NCBI RefSeq assembly: GCF_001685485.1
Contig: NZ_BDEL01000001.1
Coordinates: forward strand, 3,221,501 to 3,285,500
Source: Formosa haliotis
GTDB taxonomy: Bacteria; Bacteroidota; Bacteroidia; Flavobacteriales; Flavobacteriaceae
DNA length: 64,000 bases
Direction of reading: 5' to 3'
Positions 57,498-64,000 of the stretch are shown here, piece by piece. The first letter of the stretch is position 1. Every line of letters starts with the position of its first letter. A program made the position numbers and the translations under genes. The notes beneath the pieces were generated by a model. That model was not told where the DNA came from, searched no databases, and saw only the letters and a list, made by a program, of their open reading frames with translations.

Positions 57498-58561
57498 TGA
57501 CGACGCAACAATTAACAGAGGAGGCCATTGCATTACTAAAGAATTTAATTGAAACCCAATCATTTTCTTCAGAAGAAGATAAAACCGCACAGCTAATAGA
57601 AGCTTGGTTTAATCATCATAACATACCCTATACGCGCACAAAAAACAACGTTTGGGCACTTAATGCCGATTTTACCGACGGTAAACCAACGATGCTTTTA
57701 AATTCGCATCACGACACTGTAAAACCAAATAATGGGTATACTAAAGATCCGTTTAAAGCTATAGTAGAAGACGGAAAATTATACGGTTTAGGGAGTAATG
57801 ATGCCGGAGGATGTTTGGTGTCCTTAATAGCAACCTTCACTTATTTTTACAATAAAAAAGATTTAAAATACAATTTGGTTATTGTGGCTTCTGCCGAAGA
57901 AGAAAGTAGCGGGCCAGATGGTTTAAACAGCATGCTTTCTATTATACCAAAAATAGATGTGGCTATAGTAGGAGAACCAACATTAATGAATTTAGCCGTA
58001 GCCGAAAAAGGTTTGGTGGTTTTTGATGCGAAAGTAAAAGGAACACCTAGTCATGCCGCACACCCTAATAACGATAATGCTATTTATAACACCATTCCAG
58101 TTTTAAATTGGTTTAAAGATTATAAGTTTGAAAGACCATCTGAAACTTTGGGCGATGTAAAAATGACGGTGTCTCAAATTCACGCGGGGAAACAACATAA
58201 TGCCATTCCTGCCGAGGTTGAATTGGTGATAGATGTACGTGTAAACGACAAATATACCAATGCGGAAATTAATGATATTTTGGTTAACGAAGCACCTTGT
58301 ACAGAAATTAAAGCGCGTAGTTTACGTTTAAATTCATCCTCTATTCCTAAAGATCACGAATTGGTGAAAGCGGGAATCGAAATCGGACGTACAACTTACG
58401 GGTCGCCTACTTTATCAGATCAATCGGTGTTAAGCTGTTCGTCTTTAAAATTAGGGCCCGGAGATAGCACACGCTCACATTCTGCAGATGAGTTTATTTA
58501 CATTAATGAAATCGAGGAAGGCGTTGCCATTTACATTCAATTACTAGAAAAAATACTTTAA
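57497..58561 (+). CDS. argE: M20-family deacylase, probable N-acyl-ornithine/citrulline deacylase
   Basis: 354 residues. Metallopeptidase M20: the first metal His is in LLNSHHDTVKP, then GSNDAGGCLVSL, the catalytic Glu pair in VASAEEESSG, and AIVGEPT; SHAAHP and GPGDSTRSHSADEF carry the remaining ligands. In an operon with argF' it probably removes the acyl group from N-acyl-citrulline, as proposed for Bacteroides. Free ornithine is a possible alternative product. The exact acyl group is not readable. Confidence 0.88.
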   Translation: MTTQQLTEEAIALLKNLIETQSFSSEEDKTAQLIEAWFNHHNIPYTRTKNNVWALNADFTDGKPTMLLNSHHDTVKPNNGYTKDPFKAIVEDGKLYGLGSNDAGGCLVSLIATFTYFYNKKDLKYNLVIVASAEEESSGPDGLNSMLSIIPKIDVAIVGEPTLMNLAVAEKGLVVFDAKVKGTPSHAAHPNNDNAIYNTIPVLNWFKDYKFERPSETLGDVKMTVSQIHAGKQHNAIPAEVELVIDVRVNDKYTNAEINDILVNEAPCTEIKARSLRLNSSSIPKDHELVKAGIEIGRTTYGSPTLSDQSVLSCSSLKLGPGDSTRSHSADEFIYINEIEEGVAIYIQLLEKIL

Positions 58562-58630
58562 TCATTTAGCGTGAAGGTCGACTTCAAACTAAAATATAAA
58601 TTAATTGTTCGTGATTAGTTATAAAACTCA

Positions 58631-58714
58631 CGTCATTTTGAACCTATTTTAGGATCTTATTTTTAATGTTTTGATACTAAAATAATGAGATGCTGAAACT
58701 AGTTCAGCATGACG
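58631..58714. repeat. Imperfect palindromic intergenic repeat
   Basis: The left arm starts CGTCATTTTGAAC and the right arm ends GTTCAGCATGACG. The right arm also folds on itself (ATGCTGAA / TTCAGCAT). It lies in the 208-bp argE-argH gap. I have seen similar GTCATGCTGAA-type elements between flavobacterial genes. It looks like a small dispersed non-coding repeat, possibly a REP/MITE-like unit. Confidence 0.55.
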
Positions 58715-58769
58715 GTTAAAAGGGAGTTGTAATTAAAAACGGAAATTCGTTTAATAAAAAAATATAGTT

Positions 58770-60047
58770 ATGAAACTTTGGGATAAAGGTCTTTCAATAG
58801 ATAAAAAAATAGAACAATTCACTGTTGGAAACGACAGGGAAATCGATATACATATAGCGAAATACGATGTGCAAGCTTCTAAAGCTCACGCGAAAATGCT
58901 AAAAAGTATCAATATAATTACAGAGGAAGAATTAGGACAATTACTTGGCGGATTAGACGTTTTGGCTTCGCAAATAGAAGCAGGAACTTTTGTTATTGAG
59001 CCAGAATTTGAAGATGTACACTCTAAAATTGAGTTTGAATTAACGAAGACTTTAGGAGAGGTTGGTAAAAAAATACATACAGCACGCTCTAGAAACGATC
59101 AAGTTTTAGTTGCGCTTCAGTTGTATTACAAAGCAGAATTAAAAGAAGTACAAGAGAAAACCAAAACGTTTTTCGAAACGCTTTTAGGATTAGCCGAAAC
59201 TCATAAAGAGAAATTGTTGCCAGGTTATACGCATTTACAAGTAGCTATGCCGTCTTCTTTCGGACTTTGGTTCTCTGCCTATGCCGAGTTGTTAATAGAC
59301 GATGTGTACATGGTGCAAGCGGTTCAAAAAATAGCAGATCAGAATCCGTTGGGCTCTGCGGCGGGTTATGGAAGTTCGTTTCCTATAGATCGTGATATGA
59401 CGACTAAGGAGATGGGATTTTCTACCTTAAAGTATAATGTGGTGGCAGCGCAAATGAGTCGTGGTAAAAGTGAACGTGCTATTGCGGCTTCTTTAGGAAG
59501 TTTAGCCAATACTTTGGCCCGTTTTGCTATGGATATTTGCCTGTATATGAGTCAGAATTTTGGATTTATTTCTTTTCCAGACGAGTTAACAACGGGAAGT
59601 AGTATCATGCCACACAAAAAGAATCCTGATGTATTTGAGTTAATTCGTGGAAAATGTAATAAGATTCAAGCGCTTCAAACCGAAATGGTTTTAATAACAA
59701 ATAATTTACCAAGCGGATATCATCGAGATTATCAATTACTGAAAGAAAACACCATTCAGGCCTTCGAAGACATCAAGAATATTCTAGATATTTTTAATTT
59801 CTCTATTGCGCAAATCAAAGTTAAAGATATCGACCTACACGACGAGAAGTATAAATTTTTATTTACTGTAGATAATATCAATACATTGGTGGTAGACGGC
59901 ATGTCGTTTAGAGATGCTTATAAAAAAATAGGAGGCGAAGTCGAAGCAGGTACATACACTCCAGATGCGTCTAAAAAACACACGCATTTAGGAAGCATCC
60001 ATAACTTGGGATTGGATGAAATAAGTCGTAAATTTCCAAAACTTTAA
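58770..60047 (+). CDS. argH: Argininosuccinate lyase
   Basis: 425 residues. Fumarase/aspartase superfamily signature GSSIMPHKKNPDVFEL, with EDVHSKIEFEL and SRNDQVLVALQLY as conserved blocks. It splits argininosuccinate to arginine and fumarate and completes the pathway. It lies 208 bp after argE with a repeat between, and 17 bp before the azurin gene. Confidence 0.98.
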   Translation: MKLWDKGLSIDKKIEQFTVGNDREIDIHIAKYDVQASKAHAKMLKSINIITEEELGQLLGGLDVLASQIEAGTFVIEPEFEDVHSKIEFELTKTLGEVGKKIHTARSRNDQVLVALQLYYKAELKEVQEKTKTFFETLLGLAETHKEKLLPGYTHLQVAMPSSFGLWFSAYAELLIDDVYMVQAVQKIADQNPLGSAAGYGSSFPIDRDMTTKEMGFSTLKYNVVAAQMSRGKSERAIAASLGSLANTLARFAMDICLYMSQNFGFISFPDELTTGSSIMPHKKNPDVFELIRGKCNKIQALQTEMVLITNNLPSGYHRDYQLLKENTIQAFEDIKNILDIFNFSIAQIKVKDIDLHDEKYKFLFTVDNINTLVVDGMSFRDAYKKIGGEVEAGTYTPDASKKHTHLGSIHNLGLDEISRKFPKL

Positions 60048-60064
60048 TTTAAAAACTGAATAAT

Positions 60065-60592
60065 ATGAAACGTTTAAAATATTTAGCTATTGTTTTTGCA
60101 TCTGTAATGGTATTTAGTTGCGGAAGTAAAGAGGAAAAGAAGTCGGTTGCTAAGGCGCCAACTGCTCCCGAAATGACTGAAACTACTACAGAACCGACAA
60201 AAGATATTACAGATGATGCTGTAGTAGAAATTATGATTCATGGTACAGATAAAATGACCTTCGATTTAAAGAAAATTGAAGTCAAAGCCGGGCAAAAAGT
60301 AAAGTTAACCTTGATGCATACTGGAAAAATGGCTAAAAATGTGATGGGACATAACTTTGTGCTTCTAAAAAATGGTGTAGACATGCCAACTTTTGCTTCG
60401 AAAGCAGCTAGTGCATCCGATCATGATTACATTCCTGAAAATACAGATGCCGTTATTGCATATACAAAACTGCTAGGTGGAGGAGAACAAGATACTATCG
60501 AATTTACAGCTCCAGAAGCAGGTGTATACGACTTTTTATGTACGTTCCCAGGTCACTATGCTTTAATGAAAGGTAAGTTTATTGTAGAATAA
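60065..60592 (+). CDS. Azurin-type cupredoxin lipoprotein
   Basis: 175 residues. Lipobox VFSC with Cys19, an acidic/Thr-rich linker, then a cupredoxin domain. Type 1 copper ligands are His96 (GHNFVLL), Cys159, His164 and Met168 (CTFPGHYALM). It is a periplasm-facing electron carrier attached to a membrane. It is probably transcribed with argH but has no known link to arginine synthesis. Confidence 0.93.
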   Translation: MKRLKYLAIVFASVMVFSCGSKEEKKSVAKAPTAPEMTETTTEPTKDITDDAVVEIMIHGTDKMTFDLKKIEVKAGQKVKLTLMHTGKMAKNVMGHNFVLLKNGVDMPTFASKAASASDHDYIPENTDAVIAYTKLLGGGEQDTIEFTAPEAGVYDFLCTFPGHYALMKGKFIVE

Positions 60593-60631
60593 AAAGTTAG
60601 TCTTAGACATAGACCTAATTTAAAATAACGC

Positions 60632-60667
60632 AAAAAAAAGCATCTTCAATTGAAGATGCTTTTTTCG
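60632..60667. terminator. Bidirectional terminator between azurin gene and leuB
   Basis: AAAAAAGCATCTTCA and TGAAGATGCTTTTTT form a symmetric stem with A and T runs on both sides. Confidence 0.9.
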
Positions 60668-60688
60668 TTTTGTATGATTAATCTTTTA

Positions 60689-61807
60689 TTAGATAATAGT
60701 AGATTGACCTAAGTGGATATTAGAGAAATTATGATTAGAATCTTTGGGATTGCTAATAAAATCTGCAATAAAATCTCCAACCTTAGTTGTTGTAATATTA
60801 TCGTATTTCGTATTTAAATCTGGTGTTGTAATATGAAGCGATAAAGATTTATCTACAGCCGTTCTAATTAAATCAGCTTCGTCGTTTAAATCGAAATGAT
60901 CTAATAATAATGCAGCAGATAAAATAGAGGCAATAGGGTTTGCAATACCTTTATTAGTAGCTTGTGGATACGACCCGTGGATAGGCTCGAACATAGCGTG
61001 TTTATCTCCCACTGAAGCAGAAGCTAATAACCCGATAGAACCACCAATTACACTTGCTTCGTCGCTAATAATATCTCCAAACATGTTTTCGGTTAAAATA
61101 ACATCAAATTGTTTAGGATTTAAAATCATTTGCATTGCTGCGTTATCTACGAATAGAAAATCTAATTCTATGTCTTGGTAATTTTGAGCCACTTCGGTAA
61201 CTACTTTACGCCATAAACGAGAAGTTTCTAGTACGTTTGCTTTGTCTACTAGAGTTACTTTTTTTCTACGAGATTGAGCAGCTTTAAATGCTAAATGTGC
61301 AACGCGTTCTATTTCTTCGCGAGAATATTCGCATAAATCTGAAGCCGAATTGCCATCTTCGCTAGTGGCTTTTTTTCCGAAATAAATACCACCAGTAAGC
61401 TCGCGGTAAATACTAATATCTGTGCCTTTAATAATGTCTTTCTTTAGTGGCGATTTGCTTAAAAGACTGTCGTAAGCTTTTACAGGTCTTATGTTTGCAA
61501 ACAATCCTAACGATTTTCTTAGAGCAAGTAAACCTTGCTCTGGACGAACCTTTGCAGACGGATCGTTGTCGTATTTTGGGTGACCAATAGCTCCAAATAA
61601 TAAAGCATCGCTATTTTTACAAAGATCTAAAGTTGCTTCTGGTAAAGGATCGCCAGTTTCGTCTATGGCAACAGCACCAACAGGAGCAAATTTAAAATTG
61701 AAAGTATGATCGTATTCTAAAGCAATGGCTTTAAGAACTTTTATGGCTTGTGCAGTGACTTCAGGTCCTATACCGTCTCCTGCTAAAACTGCTATATTTA
61801 GTTTCAT
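60689..61807 (-). CDS. leuB: 3-isopropylmalate dehydrogenase
   Basis: 372 residues. Conserved AVLAGDGIGPEV at the start, FGAIGHPKYDN, RELTGGIYFG, and the NAD-site MFEPIHGSYPQATNKGIANP. It oxidises 3-isopropylmalate. Last gene of the visible leu group, 42 bp after leuD. Confidence 0.97.
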   Translation of the reverse strand: MKLNIAVLAGDGIGPEVTAQAIKVLKAIALEYDHTFNFKFAPVGAVAIDETGDPLPEATLDLCKNSDALLFGAIGHPKYDNDPSAKVRPEQGLLALRKSLGLFANIRPVKAYDSLLSKSPLKKDIIKGTDISIYRELTGGIYFGKKATSEDGNSASDLCEYSREEIERVAHLAFKAAQSRRKKVTLVDKANVLETSRLWRKVVTEVAQNYQDIELDFLFVDNAAMQMILNPKQFDVILTENMFGDIISDEASVIGGSIGLLASASVGDKHAMFEPIHGSYPQATNKGIANPIASILSAALLLDHFDLNDEADLIRTAVDKSLSLHITTPDLNTKYDNITTTKVGDFIADFISNPKDSNHNFSNIHLGQSTII

Positions 61808-61849
61808 AGAATTTATTTTTTAGTGGTCGAAGTACGACTTGATTTTGTT

Positions 61850-62449
61850 TTATAGGGCAATTTGTTCAGATTTAGCTTCAAAAGCTAAGATGTCTTCTTT
61901 TTTACTTAATAAATAATCGATATCGTCGTAACCATTTAGCAGACAGGTTTTTTTGTATGGATCTATTTCAAAAGATTCCGAAAAATCTGTGCCTTTTATT
62001 GAAATGGTTTGATGCTCTAAATTTACACTAATTATTGTTTCTGGAGAATTTGTAATGTGATTAAATAAAATCTTTAAAAATTCTGGTGAAACTTGTACAG
62101 GAAGAATCCCGTTATTTAGTGCATTTCCTTTAAAAATATCGGCAAAGAAACTTGAAACCACTACTTTAAATCCGTAATCGGCTATTGCCCAAGCCGCATG
62201 TTCCCGGCTTGAACCACAACCAAAATTATCGCCGGCAACTAAAATGCTTCCTATATAGGAGGTGTCGTTTAATGGAAATTCGGTATTTAAATCTCCATTT
62301 TTTTGATATCTCCAATCTCTAAATAAATTATCTCCAAAACCTTCTCTATCTGTGGCTTTTAAAAAACGTGCTGGGATAATTTGATCTGTATCTATATTTT
62401 CAATGTCTAATGGAATGGCTCTAGACTGAAATGTTGTAAACTTTTCCAT
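61850..62449 (-). CDS. leuD: Isopropylmalate isomerase, small subunit
   Basis: 199 residues. Typical LeuD fold: [44 protein letters not shown]. It pairs with LeuC, whose gene ends one base upstream of this start. Confidence 0.97.
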   Translation of the reverse strand: MEKFTTFQSRAIPLDIENIDTDQIIPARFLKATDREGFGDNLFRDWRYQKNGDLNTEFPLNDTSYIGSILVAGDNFGCGSSREHAAWAIADYGFKVVVSSFFADIFKGNALNNGILPVQVSPEFLKILFNHITNSPETIISVNLEHQTISIKGTDFSESFEIDPYKKTCLLNGYDDIDYLLSKKEDILAFEAKSEQIAL

Positions 62450-63832
62450 TTAGTTTAAGTGTTTTGTAATGTCAATAATTTTTCCTTCTACCGCCGTTGC
62501 CGCTGCTACCAACGGACTTGCTAAAATGGTTCTAGCGCCTTGTCCTTGGCGACCTTCAAAATTTCTATTCGATGTAGAAACGCAATATTCGTTTTGCGGA
62601 ATTTTGTCGTCGTTCATGGCTAAACAGGCCGAACATCCAGGTTGACGAAGTTCGAATCCAGCTTCTATAAAAATATCTTTTAAGCCTTCTTCTATAATTT
62701 GAGCTTCAACCAATTTACTTCCTGGTACTAACCAAGCTGTAACATTAGGTGCCTTTTGTTTGCCTTTAATATATTCTGCAGCCACTCTAAAATCTTCAAT
62801 TCTAGAATTGGTACAGCTCCCTATAAACACGTAATTAATAGGTTTATTGACAAGCGATTCTCCTTTCTTGAAATCCATATATTTCAACGATTTTTCAAAA
62901 GAAACATCGTTTAATGTAGGGATGTTGCCAGAAACTTTAATTCCCATTCCAGGGTTAGTACCGTAAGTTACCATAGGTTCTATGTCCTCGGCATCGAAAA
63001 AATATTCTTTATCGAATGTAGCTCCTTCATCTGTAGGAAGCGTTTTCCAATAGGCTACTTTTTTCTCGAATTCTTCTCCTTTCGGAGCCATTTCGCGACC
63101 TTCAACATAATCAAAAGTTGTTTGGTCTGGTGCAATCATTCCACCACGAGCTCCCATTTCTATACTCATATTACAAACCGTCATACGGCCTTCCATACTC
63201 ATATTTTCAAAAACGTCGCCGGCATATTCACAGAAATATCCTGTACCTGCGTTGGTTCCTAATTTAGAAATGATGTATAAAATAACATCTTTAGGAAGTA
63301 CGCCTTTTTTTAACTTCCCGTTTACCGAAACACGTAAACTTTTAGGTTTTGTTAAAAGTAAACACTGACTAGCAAAAACTTGAGCAACCTGACTGGTGCC
63401 AATTCCAAAAGCAATAGTTCCAAATGCACCATGTGTAGATGTGTGACTGTCTCCACAAACTATGGTCATCCCGGGTTGTGTGATACCTAATTCGGGTGCC
63501 ATAACGTGCACTATTCCATTGTATTTGTGACCTAATTCAAATAATGTGATTCCGTTGTCGGCACAGTTTTTTGATAGCTGCTCAAGCTGATGTCTAGATA
63601 GTGTATCTTGTACTGGTAAATGTTGATTTGTTGTTGGTGTATTATGATCTGCTGTTGCCACAATTTGCTTAGGTCTAAAAATAGGAATATCTCTATCTTT
63701 TAACTCATTAAAAGCTTGTGGGCTTGTTACTTCATGTATTAAATGTTTGTCTATGTACAATATTTGTGGGCCATTCTCTATAGCGTCAACAACATGTGCA
63801 TCCCAAACTTTATCGAATAATGTCTTTTTCAT
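62450..63832 (-). CDS. leuC: Isopropylmalate isomerase, large subunit
   Basis: 460 residues. Aconitase-family [4Fe-4S] cysteines are in [13 protein letters not shown] and GCSACLAMN, with [20 protein letters not shown] and [14 protein letters not shown]. It interconverts 2- and 3-isopropylmalate with LeuD. It lies 52 bp downstream of the leuA-like gene on the same strand. Confidence 0.97.
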   Translation of the reverse strand: MKKTLFDKVWDAHVVDAIENGPQILYIDKHLIHEVTSPQAFNELKDRDIPIFRPKQIVATADHNTPTTNQHLPVQDTLSRHQLEQLSKNCADNGITLFELGHKYNGIVHVMAPELGITQPGMTIVCGDSHTSTHGAFGTIAFGIGTSQVAQVFASQCLLLTKPKSLRVSVNGKLKKGVLPKDVILYIISKLGTNAGTGYFCEYAGDVFENMSMEGRMTVCNMSIEMGARGGMIAPDQTTFDYVEGREMAPKGEEFEKKVAYWKTLPTDEGATFDKEYFFDAEDIEPMVTYGTNPGMGIKVSGNIPTLNDVSFEKSLKYMDFKKGESLVNKPINYVFIGSCTNSRIEDFRVAAEYIKGKQKAPNVTAWLVPGSKLVEAQIIEEGLKDIFIEAGFELRQPGCSACLAMNDDKIPQNEYCVSTSNRNFEGRQGQGARTILASPLVAAATAVEGKIIDITKHLN

Positions 63833-63884
63833 TTCAATTTAATTTTGCTATTTCTAATTTGAAATAGACTTTTGGCTTAATGTA

Positions 63885-64000
63885 TTAAGCGGAAATAATT
63901 TGATTATAAACGCTACTAGTTTCAATAATTTGATGGATATCTGAATCGTTTACTTCTTTTTTAACATCTGCAAAGTTTAAGAAGTTAGCATAAACTACAT
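63885..64000 (-). CDS. leuA: C-terminus of a 2-isopropylmalate synthase-like protein, cut by the window edge
   Basis: Only the last 38 or so codons are in the window: VVYANFLNFADVKKEVNDSD and on, ending VYNQIISA. The segment FLNFADVKKEVNDSDIHQII matches the helix that follows the catalytic barrel of LeuA and homocitrate synthases (the ...LADKKKEVTDEDL... pattern). The protein ends a few residues later, so it seems to lack the C-terminal leucine-sensing domain. Context (leuCDB next) supports LeuA. The catalytic domain is not visible. Confidence 0.65.
   Translation of the reverse strand, partial: VVYANFLNFADVKKEVNDSDIHQIIETSSVYNQIISA

Overview
The window is a stretch of chromosome from a member of the Bacteroidota, most likely family Flavobacteriaceae. 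The DNA is AT-rich. Several families typical of that group are present: GLPGLI, DUF5686, a 2TM-domain/DHFR fusion, a SusC-like OMP_b-brl receptor, a CNT transporter with an exported N-terminal domain, and an arginine pathway with a succinylornithine-type transcarbamylase. Promoter-like sites fit the Bacteroidota consensus (TTTG, about 19 nt, TAnnTTTG) rather than the E. coli one. No phage, insertion sequence or CRISPR array was seen; this is core metabolic chromosome.

Layout. 1-6 kb (minus strand): a frameshifted FAD oxidoreductase, membrane-anchored DHFR, thyA, a nucleoside transporter and a DUF151 nuclease-like protein, with one small CBM48 protein on plus. 6-12 kb: etfBA diverging from pdhB across a perfect 28-bp palindrome, then a DUF5686 outer-membrane protein. 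12-21 kb: soluble and membrane pyrophosphatases side by side, an App1-like phosphatase, a deoxynucleoside kinase, a GLPGLI/outer-membrane receptor pair and tRNA-Tyr. 21-30 kb (minus): cysK, a SixA-like phosphatase, rapA, an esterase lipoprotein, a dihydrouridine synthase, a lipoprotein, and metK behind a SAM-II-like riboswitch. 30-41 kb is a nitrogen-assimilation block: amt, PII, a second amt and a porin on minus, and gltBD on plus, separated by a spacer with two copies of a GGGG/CCCC-flanked A-tract motif. 41-50 kb: ilvDBNCA, then gapN. 50-60 kb: the arginine operon (acetyltransferase, argG, argC, proC, argD, argF', argB, argE, argH), then azurin. 60-64 kb (minus): leuB, leuD, leuC and the last codons of a leuA-like gene.

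Together the right half of the window takes up ammonium, fixes it into glutamate, and spends glutamate on branched-chain amino acids, arginine and proline. The most notable find is in front of the arginine operon. A 24-codon open frame carries four consecutive Arg codons, sits directly on a good Bacteroidota promoter (probably leaderless), has its Arg codons inside a strong hairpin, and is followed by a terminator-like hairpin before the first structural gene. This looks like an arginine attenuation leader. A weaker Ile-containing leader candidate lies in front of ilvD.

Caution: two genes (the FAD oxidoreductase and argG) are broken by apparent single-base losses in short A-runs. These could be real mutations, but homopolymer errors in the assembly are at least as likely.
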